Below are positions 1 to 9,242 of a stretch of DNA of 24,361 nucleotides, piece after piece. Source of the stretch: a virus. The notes below the pieces were generated by a model. The model saw only the letters and a program-made list of their open reading frames with translations, ran no database searches and was not told the DNA's origin. Location: the IMG/VR virus record IMGVR_UViG_3300028388_004872, positions 1-24,361 of that record; one strand, given 5' to 3'. The translations under genes were made by a program, and so were the position numbers. The stretch's first letter is position 1, and the number at the start of each line of letters is the position of its first letter.

Positions 1-5
1 AATAA

Positions 6-1160
6 ATGGCTATAAAAACGTTTAAAGAAATAATTGATAACAAAGGATATAGGATTTCTTCAAAAGATAGAGAAATTTTTGAAGAGGGAAAACTACAATC
101 ATTTTTTGGATTTTCTGATAACGATTATATTGAGTTTATTGCTTATGATGTTAATGATAATCAATTACCACTTAAAATTGATGAGTTTGGAAATAATGAA
201 TTAGTAAAATACATAAAAGTAAACACTGAAACAATTAAAAATTATTTTTTAATAAAAGATGATGTTGTTATTGAAAGAGGTAAATTTCCTTCTCAATATT
301 TTATTGATGTAAAACGAATTCTAAATGAGTCAGGATATGAAAATGGTATATTTAAAACACAAGTAACTCTTATTAATAGAAGATTAGGGCATTTTAATAA
401 TGATTTAAAATCGAAGCTTTGGATAAAAGAAATTTCACCATCCAGAACAGAAATTAGTGTTTTACCTCAACAAAATGAAATATCAAGAACAACTGACTTA
501 ACTGAAAGATTTCAAATTTTTAAAAATAATGGAGAATTTAGAGAAGATAATTTAGTTTATATTCAACCTTATTTAAGTACAATTACTCCAACTAGAGTTG
601 AAGATTTAATTAAACAAAAATATGGACAGAAATGGTATAGTAAATTAGAAGAAGAATTTAATATTCAAATTCAAACGTTTTCTACTCAAGTTTATGAAAA
701 GTTTGTACAGGCTATAAATTATCATTTCGATAATCGAATATCTACCATTACCGATATTAATTATGGAAAACGAAAAAATAATGAACCAACAATACAACTT
801 TCAGTAGAAACTATAAAAGAAGTTTTTAGAACTAAACTGACCGAAATAATAGATTATCTACTACCAAAAAGAACATTTAGCGATGCAGGTGTAGATATAT
901 CTTTTGATGAAAGTATAGACAAGGTTGGGGAAGTGTTACAACGAAGAGAAAGTGATACAAAAATAAAAACACAATTACCACTTGATAGAGTTGTTTTTGA
1001 AAAAACAAAAACTATTGCAGAATTAGAATTTGAATCTTTGGTTGATGATTTGATAATTGAAGAAGAAGTAGAGTTTCAATCTCCTGATAATAATGAAAAA
1101 GTAGATAGTGGTAATAATGGTGGTGGTCAATCAACAGAAGATATTGAAATAAGGGAATAA
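6..1160 (+). CDS. Predicted phage tail/baseplate structural protein (unknown function)
   Basis: This 384-residue protein is not assigned to a named family. It is soluble, has no signal peptide or membrane segment, and ends in a very acidic, Gly/Asn-rich tail (about residues 335-384) that looks disordered. The middle carries a KLWIKEISPSRTEI segment (about 138-151), a motif I associate with structural proteins of large marine tailed phages; that is recollection, not a search. An in-frame TAA at 3-5 sits directly before the ATG, so the start cannot lie further upstream. Only 1 nt separates its stop from the next gene, and the two genes after it are also abutting, so it is probably made with the following large tail protein. 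A baseplate or tail role is inferred from that context. Confidence 0.55.
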   Translation: MAIKTFKEIIDNKGYRISSKDREIFEEGKLQSFFGFSDNDYIEFIAYDVNDNQLPLKIDEFGNNELVKYIKVNTETIKNYFLIKDDVVIERGKFPSQYFIDVKRILNESGYENGIFKTQVTLINRRLGHFNNDLKSKLWIKEISPSRTEISVLPQQNEISRTTDLTERFQIFKNNGEFREDNLVYIQPYLSTITPTRVEDLIKQKYGQKWYSKLEEEFNIQIQTFSTQVYEKFVQAINYHFDNRISTITDINYGKRKNNEPTIQLSVETIKEVFRTKLTEIIDYLLPKRTFSDAGVDISFDESIDKVGEVLQRRESDTKIKTQLPLDRVVFEKTKTIAELEFESLVDDLIIEEEVEFQSPDNNEKVDSGNNGGGQSTEDIEIRE

Positions 1161-1161
1161 T

Positions 1162-2286
1162 ATGGCTGATACTTTTAGATATGGTGAACTTGGTGATTTA
1201 GAATTAGATAATATCAATCTACCTACTGACATTATTGATGATGAAGAAGGTAGAGATGGGTATGTTCCAAATACATCAGAACAAGAAAGAGAAGGTGATG
1301 TTCTTTCTATTGATTTATTTAATTTTGAAATAATATCTAATATTGATAATTCAGAAATATTTGTTGATAATGAGCTATATAGTACGAAAACACCAACCAT
1401 TATACCAATCAAAAAAAGTGATTTATTTTTAAAGGATATTCAAAAATCTATTGAAGTACGAAAGGAAGGATATGTAAGTAGAGAAAGATATGATATTTAT
1501 TTAGTTTCTACAAATAGTGTTCCTTTAAATGAACAAACACTTCTTAAAGATGGAGATGATTATTTAGGATTATCTAATTTAGATATTAGAGTAAATTATT
1601 ATATAAATGACCAGTTACAAAATTTTAATACCGATAATGGAAATTTAGTAACACTTAATTTTAATCTAACAAAGGTAAGTAGTAAAGAATCTAATAAACG
1701 ATTTTTTACAATAAATTTAACCGGTAAAAATGAATCAGTAATACTCGAAAGAGTAAGAGATATGAAAACTTTTCCATTAAATAATAATCAAGTATTCGAA
1801 GATAATTTGGGTGAAAAGTTTATTGTACGAAGTATAGATTCTCAAATATATAGATTGGCTCGATTAGATTTACTTACTTTTGATAATGATGGTAATATTG
1901 AAACACCAGAAATAATTGAAGCTAACGATGGACAAAGTATAAAGAGTGAAATAATTTTAAATCAAGACCTTACGTTAAATTTATACACTCAAAAATTGGT
2001 TTATGTAAAACAAAAAAATCCAAGAATAAAATCATATTCCACTAAACCTATAATTCATAATATAAATGGTAAGTCAGATGTACCATTAGCTATACGAAAA
2101 AATTCTGATGTAACCGATATATCAGTAATTGTTGGAGATGAAGTTTTTGAATTTAATAATTTAAAACCAGGGCCAGTTGCCGGAATTAAAATTCCAAAAT
2201 GGGTTTTTGACCGAGTTGGTAATTATAATATGAAAGTTATACCTTACTCATTAAAAGAATTAAAAGAAAGAGAGGTCAATTCGTAA
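1162..2286 (+). CDS. Predicted tail/baseplate protein with PEGA-like segment
   Basis: This 374-residue protein is predicted to be beta-rich and has no signal peptide or membrane helix. Residues about 60-112 look like a PEGA-type domain: a hydrophobic strand with a V-D-N turn, a K-T-P-T step, then IEVRKEGY, which resembles the family pattern of an extension to TP followed by a strand ending in KxGY. The rest is made of strand-turn repeats with many Asn/Asp and is not recognised. A GGGA-type purine run lies 6-8 nt before the ATG, one of the better ribosome sites here. The gene starts 1 nt after the previous stop, and its own stop directly abuts the next ATG, so all three are likely translated from one message. 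A structural role is inferred from position; the PEGA assignment is tentative. Confidence 0.5.
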   Translation: MADTFRYGELGDLELDNINLPTDIIDDEEGRDGYVPNTSEQEREGDVLSIDLFNFEIISNIDNSEIFVDNELYSTKTPTIIPIKKSDLFLKDIQKSIEVRKEGYVSRERYDIYLVSTNSVPLNEQTLLKDGDDYLGLSNLDIRVNYYINDQLQNFNTDNGNLVTLNFNLTKVSSKESNKRFFTINLTGKNESVILERVRDMKTFPLNNNQVFEDNLGEKFIVRSIDSQIYRLARLDLLTFDNDGNIETPEIIEANDGQSIKSEIILNQDLTLNLYTQKLVYVKQKNPRIKSYSTKPIIHNINGKSDVPLAIRKNSDVTDISVIVGDEVFEFNNLKPGPVAGIKIPKWVFDRVGNYNMKVIPYSLKELKEREVNS

Positions 2287-5200
2287 ATGGCAGAAAATAA
2301 TTTAAATATAACAAGATTATTTGAAACTCTTTCTAAAAATATTGCAGAAGGTGAACAAAATGGTATAACTATTAAACAACCTGTTAATAATGAATTAAAC
2401 AAACCCGAAGGAGATTCAAGTACGTATAAACCCCAAAGTGAAAATATAAATGGTGGAATATCCGAAGCGGGTGGTGGAGACGGTCTTTCCATAACAAGAG
2501 AAGAATTTTTAGTACCTGAATTTACACTTGAACCAGAATATAAAATTGTAGATGATTCGATAAACTTACTTGAAAGTATAGTTGAAATAAATGTAAACGT
2601 GGTAGATGATATTTATGTTGATATTCCAGATATACGAAATATTGAATATCCATCAGAAGTACGAGGTGAAGATTTTATTGGATATGATGTTGATTTTCAA
2701 GTTTCATATCAATCTATAAATACTTCTTATGTAAAAGTTAGAATTAATGGTAGAGGTGAAAAAGAAATTCGATCTAACTCACCAAACACCACATTAACTT
2801 TTAACGTAAAAGAAATTGCAATAAATTATTTTGATTTAGAAGGAAATGAAAACGAAGATAAGTTAAGAATACCAATTGAATTTACACCAGTAAATGAAAG
2901 TGGAAGAACTCCTGTTGAAGGTAAAACAGAAGAAATAATTGTTTTATTTGATAAGGGTGATTTAGAAATACCAAGAACGGTTGCAATTAATAGAATAATC
3001 GAAGGATTCGATATTCAACTTGAAGAAAACGATGATATATTTGAATCTTCTAGATATTTAACTCATTTACTTCATATTGGTAATGGTAATAATAAAATTA
3101 TATCTAACTGGCAGGGTGTAAAAGATACCAATGATTCTTATTTAGTGTTAAAACTTTATGAGCCATTATCTCCCGAAATAGAACCAAATGATAAAGTATG
3201 GATTTCAAAAATTCAATCAGTTCCAATAATAGAAACGGTAACAATATCTTCGGAAGATGATGAATATTGTCCACCACTCAAAGGAGCAAATTTTTCTTTA
3301 GAAGTTGATAATGGTATAGGGTTTCAAGTTTATGATGAACTATTATCAAGTGGTTCATCTACTTCATATGATTTAGTAAATGAATATACACAAAAATTAG
3401 GAATAGATACTGATAAACTTGAAATACAATTTACAAGTGGTTCTGTTTATGCATTCGAAAACTTTGTTCATTTTGGTTCAGCAGAAGAGCGTATAAAAAA
3501 CTTTTGGTATAAAATACAATTATTAGAAACTTATGAAGCAACACTTGAAAACTTAACTGGAATTGAGTTGGAAGTGGCTGCAATAACAACCGAAAATGAT
3601 TTTATACTATTAACCGAAACGGGTGACCAATTAGAAGTTGACAGCTTAACTCTTTCACCCACCACTGCGTTAGAAATTACACGAGTTACTAATAATGTAA
3701 ATGAATTAGTACGAGGATTTGATTCGTTTGAAAGCTTTTTGTATAGTGGAACGGGTAGTTTATCTTATCCTAAAACAGGTGCAATATTAAAAGATACATC
3801 TGATGCAGATGCCATAGATTGGTATGATACTGCAATATCCCTTTCATCTAATTATGATAAGTATAACGTACATTATCTTAATAATAATTTGCCAATTCAT
3901 ATTGTAGAAAATTATGAAAATGAAGATTTTCTACTTTTTATGGATATGATAGGTCAACACTTTGATATTATTTGGGCGTACATTAAGTCAGTAACAAAAA
4001 CCAAAAAGTTAGAAAATAAATTAGATAAGGGTATAACTAATGATTTGGTAAACACTATGTTGGAATCACTTGGTTGGGATTTAAATTTTGCATATGATTC
4101 TCAATTTTTATGGGAATATGCATTTGGTGAGTATAAAGATGGAAGTCCAAAATATGATAGAAGTTTAAAAAGTGCAAACCAAGAAGTTTGGAGAAGATTA
4201 TTAAATAACTTACCTTATATTCTAAAACATAAAGGTACGAAACGAAGTTTAAAAGCAGTTCTTGCTTCATATGGAATACCAAGTTCTATTTTAAGTATAA
4301 TGGAATTTGGAGGGCCACAAGATGTAGCAACAGGTAATACTACAAACTATACTTTTGATGATATAACTGCCGCTTTACGATTTGATTCTTCACAATACTT
4401 ACAAGTAGAGTGGGGTGGTACTGGTTTACAATATTATCCAAATTCTGTTGAATTAAATTTAGAGTTTAATGAACCTGGTAATTATAATATTTTACAAAAT
4501 GTAGATGGTAGTAATAATAAATGGGAAGTAAATGCCGTTCAAACAACTGGTTCATTCGGTAAACTTGTTTTATCCATTTCAGGTAGTAGTGATATTAAAA
4601 CAACTGAAACCTCTCAGGTAAAACTTTTTGATAATGAATACAAACAAATTGTTTTAAATAGAACAGAAGGTGCACTTTCATCTTCATTTGATTTATTTAT
4701 ACAACAGGCTACCGCTGATAGAATAAAATATAGAGTAAGTTCTAGCTTAGAAATTGAAAATGGAAACTCTTATGAAGATGGTGGGGAGTTATTAGTAGGG
4801 TCAAATTTATCAGGTTCGATTGATGAATTTCGTTTATGGAAATATCCATTAAGTCAAGGTGCAATCGATAATCACACTTTAATACCTGATGCTATTGATG
4901 GTAATTCATATACAGCTTCGTCTGATGATTTATGGTTTAGATTAGACTTTGAACGACCAAAAAATAGACATAGTTCAAACGGTGATGACCAAATACTAAA
5001 TGTTGCTATTAGTCAAGAATATGGAGTTGATTATGCAACTGCATTCAATTTTGATGATATTTCAACATATCCATACAATTATAAAACATATGAAAGACAA
5101 GTTACTGCAAAAGTTCCATCATTTGGAATTGGATTATCAAATAAAATACGATTTGAAGAACAAACACTAATATCTAATTTAAGTCATAAAACAAGAGCTA

Positions 5201-6378
5201 CTAAAAAGTCATTAGACCAATCTCCAATAGACTCTCCAAAGCTAGGTATATTTTTATCTCCATCTAAAGAACTAAATTTAAGTATATTGCGATCTTTTGG
5301 AGATTTTAATGTAGACAATTATATTGGAAATCCAGCTGACATATATAGATATGAATATAAAGAATTAAAAACGTTAAGGGATTATTATTTTGAACGAATC
5401 ACACGAGATTTTACAGAATATATAAAACTTGTAAAGTATATAGATAAATCTTTATATAAGGATTTAGAAAATTTAGTACCAGCAAGAGCCAAAGTTTCCA
5501 AAGGTTTATTAATTGAACCACATATTTTAGAAAGAAGTAAAGTAAAATGGAATAGACCTGAATCCAACAAACGGAACTATGAAACTCAAATAACTATTTT
5601 AGAAGATGATTTTATAGAATTAGATTTTCATAGTTATGTTGGGGAATATTCTGTTAATAATGAGATACAAAACTTTTCGGAATATGTTTCATATGAAGGT
5701 AATATAAATCAAAAAGATGAAACTCAATTAATTTCTACATATAACACATATACATCTTCTATAAATTATGAAGAATTTACACAATTAAATGGAGAAACTC
5801 CTTTTTATGATGGATTTATTTCTGCTCCAATTGGAACAACTATTGAATCAAAGGTAGGATTGACTGATTTTAGTTTAATTGGATTTGATTTAGAAAATGG
5901 GTTTGGTTTATTTGGTTCGGCATCTCATGCTATTGTAACAACACTTGATGCTAAAGGAAATTTAACACAAAGTAGAAAACAAGTATATTTAATAAAAGAG
6001 GCGTATACCGAATCTATTTATACTCAAACAGATGGATATCCGTTAAATACCAATCAAGTTTTTCCAAAATTTGGATTTGTAGATACTGGTAAAACTCGAT
6101 TAAAAATAACACAATTACCATTTGGTGAATCCGCACCAACGGTTGGAGGTGATATTTTAGATGTAACTCCATTAAATGGTTATTTTTCTACACATTATAG
6201 AAATAATAATAATTTATCGAATGGTTTAAAAAAATCGTTTTATGAAGGAAGTAAACAAACTACGGCTACCACTCCTGATGGATTAAGTCCTGTTGAAACA
6301 TTTACTACTAATCCAAATATATTAAGAGTAGCTGACACAGGAAGGGGAAGTGGAGAACCAATATTAATAGTTGATTAA
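2287..6378 (+). CDS. Giant tail/baseplate protein with tail-protein-I-like and LamG-like regions
   Basis: This 1363-residue protein starts with an Asn/Glu-rich, probably disordered leader (1-75), followed by beta-rich repeats. Around 390-420 there is a VHFGSAEERIKNFWYKIQLLE helix. Residues about 545-665 are helical and include FDIIWAYIKS and a WRRLLNNLPYILKHKGTK segment followed by a YGIP turn, reminiscent of the P2 gpI-like tail proteins that help build the baseplate. Directly after, about 690-890, is a concanavalin/LamG-like sandwich (ALRFDSSQYLQV at its start, GSIDEFRLWKYPLS near its end), a fold that often binds sugars. The C-terminal 450 residues are unrecognised and end in Asn-rich turns. 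It follows the previous stop with no gap. Baseplate or tail-spike function is inferred; the LamG-like call is the best supported. Confidence 0.6.
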   Translation: MAENNLNITRLFETLSKNIAEGEQNGITIKQPVNNELNKPEGDSSTYKPQSENINGGISEAGGGDGLSITREEFLVPEFTLEPEYKIVDDSINLLESIVEINVNVVDDIYVDIPDIRNIEYPSEVRGEDFIGYDVDFQVSYQSINTSYVKVRINGRGEKEIRSNSPNTTLTFNVKEIAINYFDLEGNENEDKLRIPIEFTPVNESGRTPVEGKTEEIIVLFDKGDLEIPRTVAINRIIEGFDIQLEENDDIFESSRYLTHLLHIGNGNNKIISNWQGVKDTNDSYLVLKLYEPLSPEIEPNDKVWISKIQSVPIIETVTISSEDDEYCPPLKGANFSLEVDNGIGFQVYDELLSSGSSTSYDLVNEYTQKLGIDTDKLEIQFTSGSVYAFENFVHFGSAEERIKNFWYKIQLLETYEATLENLTGIELEVAAITTENDFILLTETGDQLEVDSLTLSPTTALEITRVTNNVNELVRGFDSFESFLYSGTGSLSYPKTGAILKDTSDADAIDWYDTAISLSSNYDKYNVHYLNNNLPIHIVENYENEDFLLFMDMIGQHFDIIWAYIKSVTKTKKLENKLDKGITNDLVNTMLESLGWDLNFAYDSQFLWEYAFGEYKDGSPKYDRSLKSANQEVWRRLLNNLPYILKHKGTKRSLKAVLASYGIPSSILSIMEFGGPQDVATGNTTNYTFDDITAALRFDSSQYLQVEWGGTGLQYYPNSVELNLEFNEPGNYNILQNVDGSNNKWEVNAVQTTGSFGKLVLSISGSSDIKTTETSQVKLFDNEYKQIVLNRTEGALSSSFDLFIQQATADRIKYRVSSSLEIENGNSYEDGGELLVGSNLSGSIDEFRLWKYPLSQGAIDNHTLIPDAIDGNSYTASSDDLWFRLDFERPKNRHSSNGDDQILNVAISQEYGVDYATAFNFDDISTYPYNYKTYERQVTAKVPSFGIGLSNKIRFEEQTLISNLSHKTRATKKSLDQSPIDSPKLGIFLSPSKELNLSILRSFGDFNVDNYIGNPADIYRYEYKELKTLRDYYFERITRDFTEYIKLVKYIDKSLYKDLENLVPARAKVSKGLLIEPHILERSKVKWNRPESNKRNYETQITILEDDFIELDFHSYVGEYSVNNEIQNFSEYVSYEGNINQKDETQLISTYNTYTSSINYEEFTQLNGETPFYDGFISAPIGTTIESKVGLTDFSLIGFDLENGFGLFGSASHAIVTTLDAKGNLTQSRKQVYLIKEAYTESIYTQTDGYPLNTNQVFPKFGFVDTGKTRLKITQLPFGESAPTVGGDILDVTPLNGYFSTHYRNNNNLSNGLKKSFYEGSKQTTATTPDGLSPVETFTTNPNILRVADTGRGSGEPILIVD

Positions 6379-6400
6379 ATTATAAAAAAAAACTAAAAAA

Positions 6401-6419
6401 ATAAATATTTATATTTATA
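6401..6419 (+). promoter_or_regulatory. Candidate phage promoter: overlapping TATTTATA motifs
   Basis: The 61-nt gap between the giant tail protein and the next gene is almost pure A/T. It holds a perfect palindrome (ATAAATATTTAT, 6401-6412) and two overlapping copies of TATTTATA (6406-6413 and 6412-6419), the second 28 nt before the ATG. The same motif recurs before other genes that follow a gap (8346, 9218, 14743, and 14719 on the minus strand). TATTTATA is the reverse complement of the T4 late-promoter core TATAAATA and also resembles the Bacteroidetes -7 box. Which of these it is cannot be told by eye. Confidence 0.4.
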
Positions 6420-6439
6420 ATTGACAAAAGGAAAAAAAT

Positions 6440-7069
6440 ATGGCATATTTAGACAATACATCGATTACCGTTGATGCAATTCTTACCAAAAAGGGTAGAC
6501 AGAAATTGGCATCCGGTCAATCACTTAACATAACAAAGTTTGCATTGGGAGATGATGAAGTTGATTATTCACTTTATGAACCAGCTCACCCATTGGGATC
6601 TGCTTACTATGATTCAGCTATTACTGCAATACCTGTTTTAGAAGCTACACCTGATGAGTCACAGGCTTTGAGATATAAATTAGTTACTTTACCAAAAAAT
6701 ACTACACAAATACCTATCGTTGACTTGGGTATATCGTCAATTAATACTACACAAGATGCAGGTGGAGTTGCAATTTCACCAACTACATCACCATCGGGTA
6801 ATACTAATCTTGGATATACTGTTGTTTTAGCTGACCAAAGAGCAGGTACTCTTTCGGTAACACAAGGAGCAACTCAAAGAGGAGCAACTTCAAGTGCAGT
6901 AGGAGAACAAATTTCTGCAACAGCTCAGGTAGTAACAGGACTTACTTTCTCATTCACTCCAAACTCAAGTTTAACTCAAAATGTTTCAACTACGGTAACG
7001 GTGTATGGTAACGAAACGGGTGGTTCTCAAACTATTCCTGTTGTAATAACTTATAGAAATAATACATAG
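6440..7069 (+). CDS. Structural protein with tail-collar-like N-terminus and Ig-like C-terminus
   Basis: This 209-residue protein begins with a segment in which TKKGRQKLASGQSLNITKFALGDD (about residues 16-39) follows the pattern of the N-terminal domain of tail-collar/fibre proteins (T-x-x-G-x-x-x-x-A, then I-T-x-x-A-x-G-D). The last 80 residues are Ser/Thr-rich short strands ending in TTVTVYGNE and a VVITY strand, like a small Ig-like domain. It may cap or decorate the tail, or join fibre to baseplate. It has the clearest ribosome site in the window (AAAAGGA ending 8 nt before the ATG), which fits a protein made in many copies. The family name is inferred from the motif only. Confidence 0.5.
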   Translation: MAYLDNTSITVDAILTKKGRQKLASGQSLNITKFALGDDEVDYSLYEPAHPLGSAYYDSAITAIPVLEATPDESQALRYKLVTLPKNTTQIPIVDLGISSINTTQDAGGVAISPTTSPSGNTNLGYTVVLADQRAGTLSVTQGATQRGATSSAVGEQISATAQVVTGLTFSFTPNSSLTQNVSTTVTVYGNETGGSQTIPVVITYRNNT

Positions 7070-7077
7070 GAAAACTC

Positions 7078-8289
7078 ATGGCAATAATTCAAGATCCAGA
7101 AATAACAACCGCAATAGCTAATTATGTAGCCGATAATCAAAATATTGATTCGGTAGAAATAGCAAGAATTATAAATCAAGGGTTAGACCCATCTCAAAGA
7201 TTACAAGCTGGTGCAGATTCAACAACAGGACTATATAAAAGATTTTCTGATTTCGATAGAGTTGATTCAAAAGTAGAAGTAGTAACAACTGGTTTATGGT
7301 CGGGTGATTTAGGTTCTTTAACCGGATTTTATAGTTCATCAACTCAAATCGCAAGTACGGGTGATTATTACTATAATGTTTATAATTATGATCCTGCATT
7401 AACATCTTCCGCAGAAGTTCAATTTGCAGTTGCATATGGTCATGTTAATGGTAGTGGTTCAGTATCATTACAAAATGATGACACATCAACTTTGGCTACC
7501 AAAGCAACCTATAAACAATATGTATCTTCACTTTTAAATGATGCTGATGATAAATTTCAATTTGAAAATGGAAGTGGAGTTGCAACTGACTCAAACTCAA
7601 TATATGCCGTAAATCTTTCTCGTTCAAGATTTAGAGAAAAAATGGATCCGGGTAATTGGACTGTTTTATTATCTGGTTCAAATGGTTTATTTTCTTTTGT
7701 TGATAATAGTGGTAAGAAGTTTGGAGATACTCTAGGAAATGCGGGTAGAGTGTTTAAAATTGTTAGTGGTTCTTTAAATTTAGGAACAGAACAAGATGTA
7801 ACTATTAATACTACAACTGCTTCTAATGATGAAGGATATGGACTTTTTTATCCTGATAGAGGTATCTTAATATTTAATCCATCGGCATTACAAGATACTG
7901 TTGGTGCACCTCAAGATTGGGATGGTAATTCAGTTGGAACTTTGGTTGGAAATGAATCAGTTGATGCTGATTATCAAAACCATTTAAGACTGTATCACTC
8001 AATGAGACAAGGTGGAGATTTCCAAGCAAGAAGAACAGAAAAAGTTGAAACTCAACATTTCTTTGTAAGAGCAACAAACAGAGAATTTAACTATTCAAAC
8101 AATCCAACATATACTAATAATGATGGAACATTTGTAGAAACTTCATTTGAAAGTGATCCAAAAACATATATTACTACAGTTGGACTTTATAATGATGGAA
8201 ATGAATTGATTGCAGTTGCAAAAACTTCTCAACCAATTCCAAAGTCATTCGACAAGGAAGTTCTTATCAAAGTAAAATTATCTTTTTAA
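7078..8289 (+). CDS. Phage structural protein A of a paralogous pair
   Basis: This 403-residue structural-type protein has an N-terminal helical segment (about 1-40) and then a long, Ser/Gly/Asn-rich beta region without Cys, signal peptide or membrane helix. A YPDRGILIF motif lies near residue 257, and the last 80 residues include REFNYSNNP and TTVGLYNDGNELIAVAK. Both features recur in the gene at 8367-9203, so the two share a C-terminal domain. An AGGAAA ribosome site overlaps the upstream stop, and the gap to the previous gene is only 8 nt, so the pair is probably co-translated. The gene ends at a strong intrinsic terminator. Tail tube, sheath-associated or baseplate roles are all possible; sequence alone does not decide. 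Confidence 0.5.
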   Translation: MAIIQDPEITTAIANYVADNQNIDSVEIARIINQGLDPSQRLQAGADSTTGLYKRFSDFDRVDSKVEVVTTGLWSGDLGSLTGFYSSSTQIASTGDYYYNVYNYDPALTSSAEVQFAVAYGHVNGSGSVSLQNDDTSTLATKATYKQYVSSLLNDADDKFQFENGSGVATDSNSIYAVNLSRSRFREKMDPGNWTVLLSGSNGLFSFVDNSGKKFGDTLGNAGRVFKIVSGSLNLGTEQDVTINTTTASNDEGYGLFYPDRGILIFNPSALQDTVGAPQDWDGNSVGTLVGNESVDADYQNHLRLYHSMRQGGDFQARRTEKVETQHFFVRATNREFNYSNNPTYTNNDGTFVETSFESDPKTYITTVGLYNDGNELIAVAKTSQPIPKSFDKEVLIKVKLSF

Positions 8290-8311
8290 TAAAGTCTTAT
8301 TAAAGTTTTTT

Positions 8312-8336
8312 AAACCCCCTTAAATGGGGGTTTTTT
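8312..8336 (+). terminator. Rho-independent terminator
   Basis: An 8-bp perfect stem (AAACCCCC at 8312-8319 with GGGGGTTT at 8326-8333) encloses a 6-nt loop and is followed by T6-G-T5, the classic intrinsic form. It lies 22 nt after the stop of the 403-residue structural gene. The run of five C/G pairs stands out sharply against the A/T background. The T-tract is only on the + strand side, so it ends the + strand operon. Confidence 0.9.
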
Positions 8337-8343
8337 GTTTTTG

Positions 8344-8360
8344 TATATTTATAATAAATA
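8344..8360 (+). promoter_or_regulatory. Candidate phage promoter after the terminator
   Basis: TATATTTATAATAAATA lies between the terminator and the ATG at 8367. It holds TATTTATA (8346-8353), the same motif found before other gap-preceded genes. A gene directly after a strong terminator needs its own promoter, which supports the call. The motif also contains AATAAATAC, one mismatch from the T4 late core, but that copy is too close to the ATG to leave a leader. No -35 box is visible. Confidence 0.45.
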
Positions 8361-8366
8361 CAAAAG

Positions 8367-9203
8367 ATGTTTAAAACAATTCCACCATCAAATATTACCG
8401 TAACTCCATTTAAAGTTCATAAAGAATATACTTTAACTGAAAATGATATTACACCATATTTTGGTAAAGAAATAACAGGATCTTTATTTGACCCCTTAAC
8501 TGATGAAGTTTCAAATGGCGTTTATAAAAGAATTTTATTTGATAGTATAAAAGCTCAATTTTATACAAATTCATCTACTGCATCATTGTTAACCGAAGTA
8601 GGATTAAGACAATCTTATGCATCTACAGATGAACGAAATTTAGGAGAAGAAATTGCGGTAATATCCATACCACAAGATATGTATGGTGAAGGATTGAAGG
8701 TAGGATCGGTATCTGTTACAGATAATATAACCACTTATACAGATGACTCTTATTCTAATTTACGAGATAATAGTGATAATGTAGTTGGAAATATATTCTA
8801 TGATAGAGGTTTGGTTATACTAACGGATTCTGTAACATCTGGTTCTACATTATCAAATTTTGAAATAAGTTATAAAGCAACTACAACTATTTATGAAAGT
8901 GAATTTCTTTTAAATGTAGAAGAAGGTGAATTTAATATATCAACTAATCCATCTGCAGTAGAAAATAGTTTTATAAAATTAAATACAATACAATCATCAT
9001 TTGACCCAACTGTTTTCGGTGGATTTGCTGACTATGATGTTTCATCATCAGTAGACCCAACTGGTTCATATTTAGCTCCTTACGTAACAACTATAGGACT
9101 TTATGATGATAATGGGGAGATGATGGCAGTAGCTAAACTCCCAACACCCATAAAGTCTTTACCTGATTATCCAATTAACTTTTTAGTAAAAATTGACACT
9201 TAA
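8367..9203 (+). CDS. Phage structural protein B of a paralogous pair
   Basis: This 278-residue beta-rich protein has no signal peptide or membrane helix. The N-terminal 130 residues are unrecognised. FYDRGLVILTDS (about 143-154) and the C-terminal region (about 172-278, with EFNISTNPS and TTIGLYDDNGEMMAVAK) match the corresponding parts of the 403-residue protein just upstream in the same order. The two are therefore paralogues that share the C-terminal half and differ in the N-terminal half. The gene follows a terminator and has its own promoter-like motif, so it may be set at a different level from its partner. There is little Shine-Dalgarno signal (only AAAAG directly before the ATG). Confidence 0.5.
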   Translation: MFKTIPPSNITVTPFKVHKEYTLTENDITPYFGKEITGSLFDPLTDEVSNGVYKRILFDSIKAQFYTNSSTASLLTEVGLRQSYASTDERNLGEEIAVISIPQDMYGEGLKVGSVSVTDNITTYTDDSYSNLRDNSDNVVGNIFYDRGLVILTDSVTSGSTLSNFEISYKATTTIYESEFLLNVEEGEFNISTNPSAVENSFIKLNTIQSSFDPTVFGGFADYDVSSSVDPTGSYLAPYVTTIGLYDDNGEMMAVAKLPTPIKSLPDYPINFLVKIDT

Positions 9204-9225
9204 ATAAAAATTTATTATATTTATT
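9192..9225 (+). promoter_or_regulatory. Candidate promoter for the small downstream gene
   Basis: TTGACA (9192-9197, inside the last codons of the upstream gene) is followed after 18 nt by TATATT (9216-9221), which extends to TATATTTATTATT. This gives both a sigma70-like pair and the recurring TATTTAT motif, 25 nt before the ATG at 9243. No terminator hairpin is visible between the two genes, so read-through may also occur. Confidence 0.4.
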
Positions 9226-9242
9226 ATTAAAATAGAAATACT

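Noticed and set aside
1131-1412. 93-codon minus-strand open frame across the junction of the first two genes
   Set aside because: It is antisense to two well-supported genes, has no ribosome site or promoter-like motif, and its Ser/Leu-rich sequence is what the reverse complement of Asp/Glu-rich codons gives.
6401-6419. CRISPR or origin-type iterons in the A/T-rich gap
   Set aside because: The motif repeats only overlap once, there are no spacers, and the same word recurs singly before other genes, which fits a promoter element better.
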